A stretch of DNA of 64,000 nucleotides, taken from NCBI GenBank assembly GCA_008330645.1, contig VLTN01000060.1, positions 62,001 to 126,000 of the forward strand, read 5' to 3'. The translations under genes were made by a program, and so were the position numbers. Position 1 is the stretch's first letter. Each line of letters opens with the position of its first letter. Shown here piece by piece: positions 29,660 through 40,700 of the stretch. The stretch comes from Cafeteria roenbergensis (taxonomy: Eukaryota > Sar > Bigyra > Bicosoecida > Cafeteriaceae). The notes beneath the pieces were generated by a model. It was not told where the DNA came from, ran no database searches, and worked only from the letters and a program-made list of their open reading frames with translations.

Positions 29660-31012
29660 GGCGTCAAGGAGCACGCCCTGGCGGGCTGGGTGCGCGCGGG
29701 CACCGCCGGCAGGAGGGCTTCGGTCCTGCAGAGCTCCACGGGCGAAGCTGCGTTCACGGTCGCATGCGCAGCTGCCAGCAGGCTCGTGTGAAGCAGCGCG
29801 GTAACCCAAGGGGTTTGCGTGTATTGCGGTGTCCCCGAGGTGGCGGGAAGGAGTGAGGGGGGAACTCTTGTTTGTTCGCTTACTTGCGAGCACAATCACG
29901 CACAGCCTCAGCAATTTGGACGTCCTTCCGCCGGCCCGAAGGCTGGTGGAACAAAGACTGGGACGTTCAAGAAATGGATAGGGAAATAGACATCATCCGG
30001 TGGGTCACCCGACCGGCGGGACGTCAAGCTGAGAAGGTGCGGCTCGCAAGAGGATCGTGGGTGTCACTGGTCGCGAAGGACAAGGGCACGCGCGCGCGCG
30101 CGCGCTCTGGGTGCAAGGAGACAGCAAAAAGACGGTACATCGACGAGGTGGGAGCGGTTCCATGCCGGGTCGCCGGCTTGGAATCGGCAGCGGGTCGCTG
30201 CCGAGGCAAGCCCGACACCGCAACGACGTCAGCGCCACACCGCAGTGCAGCAGCTCTCCAGCCAGCAGGCACCTCTCGCCTCGCACCCCTTCGTCCTCCG
30301 TGCGCTCCCCTTAACCCCCTCCCCCGGTCGGCTGAGCTCGTGGCTGCAGCGCCCGCGAGGGCGGGCAGACACGTGCTATCAGCGCGGGACTGGGAAGAGG
30401 AGGGCGGGGAGGGGATGGGCAGGAGGGGGGGGGAGGGCAAGGGGGAGAGAGAGGGCTGTGGTGGGGTGCGCAGTGCCAGGAAGTGGCGCTGCGTCGTGCG
30501 TCGCGTCGCCAGGACCCGATCCGGTCAACGGACAGTCCGGGGCCGACGAGCTCGTCGATGGGAAGATGATACTGCAGAGACTCCTGGGGCACCACGGGCC
30601 TGCCCGTGCCTGCCCACGTCCGCGACGGTGCGTCGCAGGGTTGAGCGGACACGAGCCCCCTTCGGGAAGCCGGACCAGCCATGCCCCGGCAGGCGGCGAC
30701 CGCTTTCCCCCCCCCCCTCCTCCGCCCCACGCCAACACCCTCGGGCAGGGCCTCCTCCGCTCTCCCCAACAGCAGCAGCAGCTGCAACTGCTGCGGCACA
30801 ACCCGCCTCGACCACCAGCGCTCGTCCGTGCCAGCTAGCTGGCACGGGGGGCGAGGTGGAGCGGGGCGGGACACGCTTGGGAGGCGGGCGGGAGGCCGTG
30901 GCCTGGGGTGGGCGGGAGCGGGAGCGGCAGGGAGGAACGGCGACGCTCGCCGGGGCTAGAGGTCGCGGCTTCCATGACATGGCGCCCTGGATCCTGTCAC
31001 GGCCGGGGCCGC
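29660..31012. other. 1.35-kb non-coding stretch with low-complexity tracts
   Basis: No conserved protein is seen in this gap between the start of the GH28 gene and the stop of the P450 gene. It should hold the GH28 promoter and the P450 3' UTR. It contains a CG dinucleotide run (about 30090-30105), a G-rich tract (about 30395-30460), a C-rich tract (about 30706-30735) and a perfect 22-bp palindrome (30826-30847). Reading frames across it have low-complexity translations in every phase. Confidence 0.45.
30826..30847. repeat. Perfect 22-bp palindrome
   Basis: The half-site CCGTGCCAGCT is followed directly by its reverse complement with no spacer. It lies 166 bases beyond the stop codon of the P450 gene. 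It could be a dimeric protein-binding site, a processing hairpin, or chance. Confidence 0.8.
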
Positions 31013-32587
31013 TCAGGCTGAACGAGGCACGAGGCCAACGCTGACGCCTCCGTCGGTCCACTCGGTGAAGCCTGCCACGTGGCTGCGCGGCACCGCCTCT
31101 GCGCTGCGGAGGGTGTAGCTCCGGAGGAGGGTGGCGATGAGGACGCGGGCCTGCTGCACGGCCACGGCCTCGCCCGGGCACTTGCGCGGGCCGCAGCTGA
31201 AGGGGAGGTAGGCGTGGCGGGGGCGGGAGAGCTTCTTGCCGCCGAGGAAGCGGGTGTGGTCGAAGGTGGCGGGGTTGCTCCAGACGCTGGAGTCCATGTG
31301 CAGAGCGTGGATGCAGACGCACATGGTGGTGCCGGCGGGGATGGTGGCGGGCCCGAGCACGGTCTCCTTCTCGCAGACGCGCTGCGCGGCGGTGGCCGGC
31401 ACGAACATGCGCAGCCCCTCGCGCACGCAGGCTTCCAGGAGGGGCACCTTGGAGGCCTTCATGGTCTCGTGGCTGATGACGCCCTCTGCCCCGACGGCGG
31501 CGTCCACCTCGGCCTGCAGCTCGGCGACGAGCTTGGGGTTTTCGGCGATGGCGGCGACAGTCTTGGCCGTCGAGATGGCGTTGGACTCCGCGCCCGCGAC
31601 GATGAGGTTGAAAACCGTGCGCGCGGTTTCCTCGGCGCCCTCGTCTGTGCCCGTGCCGGTGTACTCGGGGAGCGCGGAGCGGAGGAGCGCGGCCATCGAC
31701 CCCGCAGCGCGCTCGTCGCCCTCGCGGGCGGCCTCGATGGTGCCCAGGACGGCGGACGCGCACGCCGCGAGTGCGCCGGCCGACGCGGACTCGACGGCGG
31801 GAGAGGCGGTGTGGGCGTGGTCCATGGTGCTGTCGGCGCGCCACTTGCCGGAGGCGGACTCCAGAGCTTCGAATTGGCGCTCCACGCCAGGCACCTCGGC
31901 GGCCGACCGGCCGAGGCCAATGGACATCATGGTGTCACGGAAGGCGATGTGGGCGAGAGACTGGGCGTCCACCTCGGCCGCGCTGGCGCCGCGGGGGGCG
32001 GTCATGTCGACCGCGCGGTCCGTCGCTTCAACCGTGAAGCTTGCGCTCGCCTCGGTCGGAACAAAGAGTCGGCGAAGTGCTGCGCGAGCGTTCTTCCAGG
32101 TCGCCCCGGCATCATGGAAGAAAGTGGGCACCGCCATGGGCTGGACGAGGTTCGAGGGCACGACAAAGGCGGCCGCGCCGGCTGCCGTGTCGAGGCCGGA
32201 CCACTTGCCGTCGCCAAAGCCCATTTCGGTGAGGACTTTGGTGGCGTGCTGGCCGCGGACGAACACGCACGGCTTGCCGTCGAACCCAGTGGCATAGAAC
32301 ATGTCACCCAGGGCCTCGTGGGCGCTCACGGCGTCGTCGTGGGACGCCACGCGCTTTGGCCAGGACGGGACGTTTGCGATGCGAGGACCGCGGAGCAGGA
32401 AAAGCGCGGCTGCCGCGCCCGCGAGGAGCACAGCGAACGCCACTGCACCCGCAAGGTACAATGCCGCTGCATCACCGTGGAGCAGGGCGTCTCCGGAGAC
32501 GTTCGCGACGAAGCGGTCGGCGGAAAAGACGGATGCAGCGGACGCTGCAGGGGGAACGGCAGTCACTGGTTCGGCCGCGGAGATCAT
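31013..32587 (-). CDS. Cytochrome P450 monooxygenase
   Basis: The 524-aa product is a haem-thiolate monooxygenase, typically an ER-bound enzyme oxidising sterols, fatty acids or xenobiotics with electrons from a reductase. An N-terminal membrane anchor (about residues 43-66, LYLAGAVAFAVLLAGAAAALF) precedes a Pro-containing linker. The I-helix carries AGAESNA, the K-helix EACVREGLRM (ExxR), then NPATFDHTRF, and the haem-binding loop PFSCGPRKCPGEA with axial Cys470. The I-helix motif has Glu-Ser in place of the common Asp/Glu-Thr pair, which suggests altered oxygen activation. The length is typical. One exon; the start ATG at 32587 is the first in frame and supports the anchor. The P450 family cannot be assigned by eye. 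Confidence 0.93.
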   Translation of the reverse strand: MISAAEPVTAVPPAASAASVFSADRFVANVSGDALLHGDAAALYLAGAVAFAVLLAGAAAALFLLRGPRIANVPSWPKRVASHDDAVSAHEALGDMFYATGFDGKPCVFVRGQHATKVLTEMGFGDGKWSGLDTAAGAAAFVVPSNLVQPMAVPTFFHDAGATWKNARAALRRLFVPTEASASFTVEATDRAVDMTAPRGASAAEVDAQSLAHIAFRDTMMSIGLGRSAAEVPGVERQFEALESASGKWRADSTMDHAHTASPAVESASAGALAACASAVLGTIEAAREGDERAAGSMAALLRSALPEYTGTGTDEGAEETARTVFNLIVAGAESNAISTAKTVAAIAENPKLVAELQAEVDAAVGAEGVISHETMKASKVPLLEACVREGLRMFVPATAAQRVCEKETVLGPATIPAGTTMCVCIHALHMDSSVWSNPATFDHTRFLGGKKLSRPRHAYLPFSCGPRKCPGEAVAVQQARVLIATLLRSYTLRSAEAVPRSHVAGFTEWTDGGVSVGLVPRSA

Positions 32588-32862
32588 GTCGAGAGCCCGC
32601 TTCTACGCTATCACCCGCGCCAAGGCGCGGGGTACCCGCGGAAGCGGGCCTCTGGGGGGGGGTGGCGAACTGAAGAGTGCCTGGGGGGGGGCGGTGCGGG
32701 CCGTCGTGCGTGCGCAGAGCAACCCGACACTGACGTCGTCGGCACGACGATCACCAGTCACGCAAACGGCGGAACAGTCGTCTTTTCTTCGCGGCCCCGC
32801 CCCGAGGCAAAACGACAATTCCGCGGGGCCGGCATCAAGTGTCAATCCCAGCCAGGCGCCGA
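32588..32862 (-). promoter_or_regulatory. Promoter region of the P450 gene with two G-runs
   Basis: This 275-bp spacer separates the exonuclease stop from the P450 start. On the plus strand it has two runs of nine G residues (about 32654-32662 and 32683-32691) in similar surroundings, which are C-runs on the transcribed sense strand. Confidence 0.35.
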
Positions 32863-34800
32863 TCAAAGCGCGGTCGCGAGCATCTCCTCCGCCCGTGCGA
32901 GCGCCTTGCGCCTCGCATCGTTGCTCGAAGCGGTTTGGCCGGGCCGCCGCGATGACGTACGCTCCTTGCCACGCTTTGGGGCGGCTGCCTTTCCGCCGGC
33001 AGGTCGCGGCGAGACGGCCGGCTGCCGCCGGCTGCGCTTCGCGTCGCGCTGCGGTGTCCCCTTGCGGGCCTTGCTTGCGGCCTGGGCGGCGGGCTCCGAG
33101 GCCGCGGCGGGGCGCGCGGGGCCTTCGGCAGCGGGAGCCGACGCGGACGACTCGCTCCTCTGCCGCTTGCCGCGGCTGGGCGGGTCGCCTCCCTGCGCGG
33201 CCTGCTTCTGCCGCTCCACAGCCTGCTCCGCCGCGTCCGCGGCCTGCACGGTCGCCGCTGCGCCCGACCATCCTTCCACGGGCATCTCCGTGGAAAGCGC
33301 GCGCGCCAGCTCGCTGTCGAGCACGGCGCGGCAGAAAAGCCCGTCGGCAATCGCAGCTCCCGCCCACGCGTCCAACGCCGCGTACTCGATCTGCCGCCGG
33401 CGCAGCGGGAAGGCCTCCCAGTTGCTCATGGTCGTGCTCTTGGACTTCCAGGACTCCGCGCCGCAGTAGGCGCGAGTCATGGCGCGGAGCGACATGGCCT
33501 GGTACTTGCGGCCCATCGCGACGAATCGCGCTGCCGCGCGCCCGACGCCCTCCTGGGCGAGCAGCCCGACAAAGGCCCGAGCGCGCGTGCCCGGCGCAAA
33601 GGCAGCGCCGAGCAGCTGGCCGGTTGCCTTGGCGAGCTGCTCGGCCGTCGGTGGGCTCTTGCCGCTGGCGCGCAGGGCGGCGTCCGCAGTGGCAATGTCC
33701 GCAGGGGTCTCGCTGGCCCTGGTCGCAACAATGTGGCACTCGGCCACGTCCAGCACTCCGCGACACACCACCCCGTAGTCCTTCCCGAGCTTGCGCGCGT
33801 CGCCTTCCACGCCCACGCCCGTCTTCAGCACGTCGGGCGACTCGAGCAGCGCACGCAGCGACGCTGGGAAGGCCCTCAGCCGCAAAAGCGGCACCAGCAG
33901 CACGCAGCGGCCCCACGAAAGCTGGAGCAGCGCCACGGGGCGCTGCGCGGCGCCGGCGCGGAACGTCGGGCGCCACTCGCAATCGAGTCCGACGACCGCT
34001 GGCCGGGCGCCGCCGGCGCAGTCGCGGGCGAGCCTGGCCCCGGCAGGGGCAGGCGAGTCCAGCGCGGCTTGAGGCGCTGATGCGTGCTTGGCGTCGGGCG
34101 CCTTGGAGGCACTGGAAGCCGCGGCAGCGGCAGCGGCAGCGGCAGGCGGGTCGGAGGCAGCGTCGCCGTCGCGCCAGAAGCTGCTGGAACCCGCGGCAGC
34201 GCTGGAGAGCGCGCTGGAACCCGCGGACCCGGCCGCGGCCGCCGAGGAAGGAGCCACCGGCGTGGCGTGCCCGCCGAAGAGCTCCGGCTGGGGGTGCGCC
34301 ACTGGCGGCACCGACCACGCCGCTCCGGCCCAGTCGATGCGAGACAGCTCCAGCGAGCCCGCGCCGGCCACGCGGCGGGCCATCCACGCGTCGACCTCCT
34401 CCTCCGTGGTGGCGAGCGTCACAATCACGTCAAAGTCGTTGCCGGCGCCAGGGACGGGAACGCGGATGCTGCCAGACGAGATTGCGTCGTTTGGCTCCGC
34501 TGCGGCGGGCGCGGCGCGAGGCCGAGCCGCATGCCCACCGCCGCGGCCACGGGGAGCGCCGCGGCCACGCCCACGGCCTCCTCCACGGCCGTTCGATTGC
34601 GGCCGGCCACGAGAGGCGGCCGCGCCGGAAGCTCCCGCTGCTGCAGCGCCGCCTGAAGCGTGCTTGCCCCGGCCGCCAGGAGAGCCCCCGCGGCCTCGTC
34701 CGCGTCCGCGTCCGCGCCCGCCCCCACGCGCACGCCCACCGGAGGCGGAACGCTTTCCGGCCTTGGGCGCTGCTGCGCCGCTTGCAGTGCTGGACTCCAT
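32863..34800 (-). CDS. RGG-rich DEDDy 3'-5' exonuclease (WRN-exonuclease/RNase D family)
   Basis: The 645-aa product joins an N-terminal RGG/GRGRG-rich region (about residues 20-95), a likely RNA- or DNA-binding segment, to a DEDDy exonuclease domain related to the WRN exonuclease and RNase D. Exo I is VVGLDCEWRP (D273, E275), Exo II is VLKTGVGVEGDARKL, and Exo III is IEYAALDAWAG (Y473, D477). The catalytic residues are all present. An insertion of about 100 residues separates Exo II from Exo III. The C-terminus is Lys/Arg-rich (KRSRRQP, RRKALARA), likely nuclear localisation. There is no RecQ helicase domain, so it resembles stand-alone WRNexo or EXD2-type proteins. The start ATG at 34800 is followed by the basic tract; the frame extends to 35172, but that part is not protein-like. 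Confidence 0.88.
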   Translation of the reverse strand: MESSTASGAAAPKAGKRSASGGRARGGGRGRGRGRGRGGSPGGRGKHASGGAAAAGASGAAASRGRPQSNGRGGGRGRGRGAPRGRGGGHAARPRAAPAAAEPNDAISSGSIRVPVPGAGNDFDVIVTLATTEEEVDAWMARRVAGAGSLELSRIDWAGAAWSVPPVAHPQPELFGGHATPVAPSSAAAAGSAGSSALSSAAAGSSSFWRDGDAASDPPAAAAAAAAASSASKAPDAKHASAPQAALDSPAPAGARLARDCAGGARPAVVGLDCEWRPTFRAGAAQRPVALLQLSWGRCVLLVPLLRLRAFPASLRALLESPDVLKTGVGVEGDARKLGKDYGVVCRGVLDVAECHIVATRASETPADIATADAALRASGKSPPTAEQLAKATGQLLGAAFAPGTRARAFVGLLAQEGVGRAAARFVAMGRKYQAMSLRAMTRAYCGAESWKSKSTTMSNWEAFPLRRRQIEYAALDAWAGAAIADGLFCRAVLDSELARALSTEMPVEGWSGAAATVQAADAAEQAVERQKQAAQGGDPPSRGKRQRSESSASAPAAEGPARPAAASEPAAQAASKARKGTPQRDAKRSRRQPAVSPRPAGGKAAAPKRGKERTSSRRPGQTASSNDARRKALARAEEMLATAL

Positions 34801-35869
34801 TTTGGCAGCTTGGCGGCTTGCGAGGGTCGTGAACAGGTCACACGCAGCCCAGCTCAGCACAAGCGAGACTTTTTCGTCCCGGGCGGGCTCGTTGACGGCC
34901 GAAGAAGGGCCACCGTGCGGCATCCCGGCAGCCCTGGACGCCAAAAAGGGCTTCCGCACCACCTCGCGGCAGAGCGAGTTGGCCAACCAACTTTGCAAGC
35001 CGTCAAATATAGCGCGCAACCTCCGGCAGCGCGAGAGCGCAGTGACGGCCAAGCCCTCCCCCGTTGGACGGGAGCCATCCGCAGTTGCGAGTGGTGCAGA
35101 GGTGCAGCGCGGCCACCACGTCATCCCTTCGCCTGGTGTGCCTGGGCGAAGCTCAATCGCGGCCAACTCCACTCCGAAGCAAGCGAGAGTCCGTCAAAGC
35201 CTGCTGAGGACAAGCGACAGTGTGGCCATGCCTCGCATCCGACCGTGGTGTGCTGCGAGGCACCTGCTGCATGTATTGGCGAGTGTGTCTGCGTAGCAGC
35301 GTGCTTGAGGCAAGATTACGCTCGAGCACCAACTGTATCACATGCATTCAACAAGGAACGTCAACTTCCGTCTTTGCGCACCATGACAAGCCCCACAGTG
35401 CGAATCCCGTGGGTCATCATCGCAGCAAGTCTCGCCCAAGCTGCAAGATGCACACATACAGCGTCGCGACAAGGTTCCTTAGATCTCTTCTTGGACCGCG
35501 ACTGCGAAACAGGCGCGACATCAACTGCCCGACTCGGGTCGGCGCTGGCCCGGACAACCACCCCATCGCACTCGCGATCGAGGCAATGTTGCGAGCTTCA
35601 AGCCGGGCGGTCGGGGGATTCGGACGCAATAGGAAGGGGGGGGCCTCGTCCAAATGTTTGTTGCGAGGCAATATCCTCGAGGCGGTGCGCCCGGCAGCTG
35701 CGAAGCAGCGCGCCAATTCGCACCCGCAGCGGCCCATCGACCCGAATCCAACACCGGGCTGTCACCTGGGCAGGCCCGTACCAGTCTGGCCTGAGCTTGC
35801 AGGCTGCTGCATAGTTTCGCAGCACCAAGCAGCTTCAACGCCACCTGGCTTGGGGAGCAGCCAGCAAGC
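34801..35869. promoter_or_regulatory. Divergent intergenic region, exonuclease / LRRC46-like genes
   Basis: These 1,069 bases separate two divergent start codons. Base composition is less GC-rich than in the genes, especially at about 35280-35560. The sequence AAATATAGCG at 35005-35014 shares ATATAG with the divergent spacers at 2490 and 49013. No coding region or RNA gene was recognised. Confidence 0.4.
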
Positions 35870-37491
35870 ATGGCCCGCAAAGCCAGCGAGCGCCCTGAGC
35901 TCGTCCCCGGGGCCAGCGCTGCGACAGCGAGCCCACAGGGCCAGCTGCTGGCGGACTCGCTGCCCTCAGTCGAGGACATCCTGGCCGGCCTGCACGACCC
36001 GATTCCAGACCTGGAGGCTGCAACTGCCAGCGCGCGAGCGCTGCCGCCATCCAGCAGCCTCGCGGAGCGGCGGCGAGACGGACACGCACCAGGGGCACAC
36101 GGTGCCGCAGCATCGGCCCGGCCGCCCATCGCCTTGGCGTCTGCAGCGCGGCAAGCTGGAGCGCCGAAGCCGCTCACGTTCGCAGTCATCCGCGACGCGC
36201 TGGGCGGCGCGGAAGCCGACGAGCTCCTGTCAGCCCGCACTCTCAGGCTTGACTGGCGCGGCCTCACGACGTTGGACGCCCTGGACGCCCTGCCGCAAAG
36301 TGAGGGCCCGTGCCCCGGCACTGGACGCCCGCAAGCCGGTCCTTGCATGCGCCGCCTGGCTCTTCCCCTCCCTCGCCCCCACGCCCCGGGTTTGTGCCAG
36401 TGCGAACTGTGCCGAGGCGCAAAGCCCACACCTCCCACCCCCCCCTCCCGCTCGTGCTCCCCGCGCTGGCCCTGCTCGCAAGCGCAGTCAGAAACCTCTA
36501 CGCCCAGCACAACGCCATCACGGCTTTGCCGGAGTCACTGGGAGGCCTGGCAGAGCTTCGCGTGCTCGTCTTGGCAGACAACCGCATCACGTCGCTGAGG
36601 GGGGCGTTGTCAGGGCTTCGCCGTCTGCACACGCTCGACGCGGCCCGAAACGCAATCGGCAGCCTCAGTCCGGAGGACGACCTTCCAGCGAGCCTCGCCC
36701 ACCTCGTGCTGGCAGGCAACCCCTGGTGCCTGGCCGAGCCGCGCTACCGGTCTCGGCTCACGGGAGCTCTGCCGTCCCTGGTGTCGCTGGATGGCTTCGA
36801 CCTGGAAACCGGCGAGGAGGTGCTGCCCTCTGCTGCAGCGGGGGCAGCTGCGGCAGAGCTCCTGGCGGCCGCAGGCGCCCTCGACGCCGATGCGAGAAGC
36901 GACAGCGAGAAGGAGGGGGAGGAGGACGGGGAGAAGGACGGGGAGGGGGAGGAGGAGGGGGAGGAGGAACGTGCGAGCAGGGGGGCCGGCGGCGAGGGCG
37001 GACGAGCGGGACACGCGGCGGCGGCGGCTGCCCGAGGCGCCGCTCAGCCCAGCTCGCTGGCAGCAGAGGCGGAAGAGTACTTCCGGAAGCTTCGCCGACG
37101 GGCCCAGGAGGGCGCAGGGCTCGCAGAGCCAGAGGCAGCTGCTGCGGCAGCCTCAGGGGCCGGCGCTCCGACGCCACGAGAGACGGGCTTCGAGTCCATG
37201 TCTCTCGACGCCGTCAGGCGGGAGTTGCAGCGCCTGCGCGAAGCGAGAACGGTCCTGCTCGGGGCCGAGGTGGCCAAGGCCAGGACGCAGGCGGACGAGG
37301 CAAGCAGGGCGCTCGAGGGGCGCGTGGCGGCGGCAGCGGCCGAGGCGGCGGCGGCACTGTCGCACACAGCACAGGGCGCAGTTGAGCGGTCCAGGGCGCG
37401 CATGAAGGCTGCCCAGGAGGCGCACCAGCGGCGCATGGAGGCCTTGCGCGAAGGCCGACTGCCGCCGCGCGACGAGGAGGCCGACTTGTGA
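35870..37491 (+). CDS. LRRC46-like leucine-rich repeat protein (cilium-associated family)
   Basis: Two exons, 35870-36299 and 36488-37491, join across a 188-nt intron (donor GTGAGG, acceptor AGCGCAG) to give 477 aa. Residues 100-260 contain the leading motif LTFAVIRDAL then about five SDS22-type leucine-rich repeats (TLRLDWRGLTTLDAL, NLYAQHNAITALPES, VLVLADNRITSL, TLDAARNAIGSL, HLVLAGNPWCL) and an LRR cap ending LPSLVSLDG. The order and cap resemble animal LRRC46, a sperm-flagellum protein. The remainder has an acidic low-complexity segment (EKEGEEDGEKDGEGEEEG) and a C-terminal coiled coil (LRREL, RARMKAAQEAHQRRMEAL). The protein probably acts as a scaffold in the axoneme or its assembly. Other short-LRR ciliary proteins could also fit, so the symbol is left blank. 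Confidence 0.78.
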
Positions 37492-37791
37492 TTCGCGCGC
37501 GAGGCAAAGCCTCTGTGCCGCAACAGCGCGCGTTGGCTTCGTCGGCGGGCGTGTGCGGCCGTCATGGTCAGTGGCCACACACGGGCCGGCGCAACCCGCG
37601 ATGCTGACAGCACACAATGCCCAATTTTTTTTGTCGAACGCTCTTGCGCGATCGCGCTGCCAAAGTGCACGCACATGCAAGGAGCACATTGCAACGCGAA
37701 GAGGTCAGGCCCACAGAACCCGGATCGCTGGTTCGCTGGGCGCTCGAGCAAAGGCTGGCAGTGACAGAGGCAAGTGCATTGGACGCAAAGC
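37492..37791. other. Convergent intergenic region
   Basis: These 300 bases between two stop codons hold the 3' ends of the LRRC46-like and Schlafen-like transcripts. A short T-run (about 37625-37632) is the only notable tract. Confidence 0.35.
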
Positions 37792-40700
37792 TCAAGGCTG
37801 AGGGTGCCGCGTGCCGAGTCTGGAAGGGCCCATGGCGCCCCTGGGACCCTGCCAGCCGTGGGGACGGCCGCCCATGGGCTGTGCGCCGCGCGGAACGCCC
37901 AAGCCGTGCCCAGGGCGCGCTACCCACCCAGTCGCCCAGCCTGCGCCAGCGGGTCCTGGCTGCCCAGCTCCGAGTGCGGCGCCCACGGCAGCCGCAGGCG
38001 GGGAAGCATGCCCGAATGGCCGAGGGCGGCCGGGGCCACGGGGCGCTTGTGAGTGCATCGTGGCCACCGCCGGGCGCAGCCCCCGGTCCAGCAGGAGGTG
38101 AACAGCCTGGTCCGCGGCCAGAGAGGCCGCTCGTTCTGCCGCCCGCGCAGCAACGCGCTCCACCAGCGCGTTCAGCTCGTCTGCCGACATGGTGACGGAG
38201 CCCGCTGCCGGGGCCGAAGCAGGCCCTGCAGCTGCTGTGGCAGAGACTGCCGTCGGTGCGGCTTGGGGCGGGTCTGGCGACTGGCGTCCCTGCAGCAGCA
38301 CCTGAAGCGTGGCCACATGAATGTCCTCGAGACGACGGCGGTACCAGGCAGCAACCTGGGTCGGCGTGGTGAGCTTGATGGAGCTGGCTTGGTGGCGCAC
38401 GTACATGACGGCTGATGCCTCGTCTCCCGGAGGACCCAGGGCCTCATAGCCCCGCGCTGCAAACACGTCCTGCACGTAGAACGTGATCTTTGCAACGTGA
38501 TACTCCGCGAGCTGCGCTTTCTGCGCCGGGATGTTGGCGTTAAGCCGCGTGCGCAGCAACGCGGCAGCAGTCTCCTGGTCGGTGCTGGGCACGCTGACGG
38601 GAAAGAACTGCACGTCATAGTAGCGGCCGTCCAGAGGTGGCCGCACGCTGTTGCTCAACACTTTGTCCACCATGCACACGAAGTGGTCCTGAAGCTTCTC
38701 GGGCAGAGCCATTGTGTCCACGGTGCGGTCGTCATTGACTCCAAAGTACAACGACCCGCCAGCCGAGTTCAGGAACGAGGACGCATACTTGGGCAGAATC
38801 GACTGCAGGAATGCCCCCCATCCCGCCCTGGACAGGGCCTTCAGCTCTCTGTCGTGCCGCTCGGGCAGATTCAAGGGAGATCCCCACCTGACCGCGTGGC
38901 CCACGACCACGCGAGGACCGTGAGACCCCGACACGGAACGAATGGTTGTGGCTTCCCTCCGGAGCATGCCCGGCTGCGGTGCGTCGCGCTCCTCAAAGGA
39001 CGGAGCAGGGCCAAGGAGCGGGGCGCCCGGCTCGCTGGGCGAACTCCCGACGACGGGCCTGCCGAAGGGAAAGGCCGCCGCCCTACCGTGGGTTGAGCGT
39101 GTCGGTGTCTCGCTCGAAGCAGCGTCCGCGGAGGGAGCCCAGCCCGGAAGCTGCGCACCCTGAGCTGAGAGGGGCATTTGCAGGCTGGGAAACTCATTGA
39201 CCACGCCAGAGGCGTTGCGAGCCGGGCTTGAGGGCATGCGTTCCAATCTACCGCCATGCGCTGGCAGCGTCTCGCTTGGGCAGACGACGCGGCAGCCCTC
39301 GACGCGCAGCTCCGGGCAGTAGGCGGCGATGGCCTCGCTGATGGTCCCACCGCATGACGCGGCGTCTGCCTCCGTGTTGCCGGGTCGAGAGGCGGACTGC
39401 AGCCCCAGCGCCGCTCCTGCTGCCCGAGCCGAGGCCTCGGCGGGGCCCAGCTGCGCCTCGCCCAGGACCGCTGCCATGTCACCTGGGCTTGCCACACCGC
39501 CGGGCCCGGCCCTCCCGTGGCCCATCACCTTGCCGCGAAGCGATTGCGACGCTGCAGCTGCCATCACGCCAGCAAAGCACAGCGCTCGGCGCAGCGCCAG
39601 CGGGTCCAGAACGACGCGAAGGTGCGTGGCCAGCTCGGACAAGCTTACCTGCCGGCCTGCCTGCGTGGCGACGCGCACCTTCGCCCGGACGGCTTCTGCG
39701 AAGCGCGTTCCCGAGAGGGACCGAGCGTGCGGCATCGACGGCTCCAGCCGCCTATTCGCGTCCGCCGCCGCTTCGCCAATGGCAGAGAGCGCGAGCGGGC
39801 TCAGACGCGCGCTGCGCACCTCGGCAGCCTGTGCGACGGGGTCGACGGTCTCTGCCGTGTCCGACAGCGCGCGAATCGACTCGGGAGCCGCGCGCGCAGC
39901 GCAAATTGCCGCCGTCGCGAGAGGGCCGGAGGCCGGGACAGCCAGGCTGGCTGAAACCGTTCGGATCACCAAAGGGTCGAGCAGGCTCTTGGCCATCGAG
40001 CCTCGCAAGTCGCGTGCCAGGAGTTCCATGTCATGTTCGAAGGCGTCTTCGAGCGCGACGGTAGCGAGCGATGTCCCTACCACCCGCGAGACGAGCGTGG
40101 CAGGCCCGCTCTCACAGAGCTCAATTCGGGATCCCTTGACGCTCAGGATTCCGTGGCCCGCCAGCAGGGCGATTCGCAGCGCCTCCAGGCCTCGCTTGGG
40201 ACGCGATGTGCGGCCTGGCTCCGCCGGCTGGCCCTGGCCCTGGCCCGCCGGCTGCTCCTTGAGGGTCTCGATGATGTCCGTCACTTGCGTTGCATGGCTC
40301 GCGGCAGGGTGGGTGCCCCCGGCTGCGGCGGCTGCGGCTTCTGCAGCCGCTGTTGCAGCCGCCGCGGCCTCGGCCACCTCGCCTCGCGGGTGGCCCGCAG
40401 CCGTTGCGCCCCGGCCAGAGCCCTCGTCTCCAGCGTCGAGCCCGCCGGCCGGCCCAGCGTGCTCAGCCAGCAACTCAGCAAGCGTGGCAGCCTCCAGCGA
40501 TGGCGCCGCACTGCCGCCACTGCCCCTCTGGCCCTCAGCAACCAGCAGCAGCTCACGAACCGCCGCAGTTGCCAGGCGGGCATGGGCCGGACTGGCGAAA
40601 CACGGCAGCGGTGCCGAGGCGGCGAGCAGAGCCAGGCTAAGGCGCACGTTGGGGTCGAGTCCCTCGGAGGCCCCAATCGACTCCGACGTGCGGAGGCCGG

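Noticed and set aside
29872-31044. 390-codon plus-strand frame in the GH28/P450 gap
   Set aside because: Low-complexity Arg/Gly/Ala translation, no domain, and it overlaps the P450 3' end.
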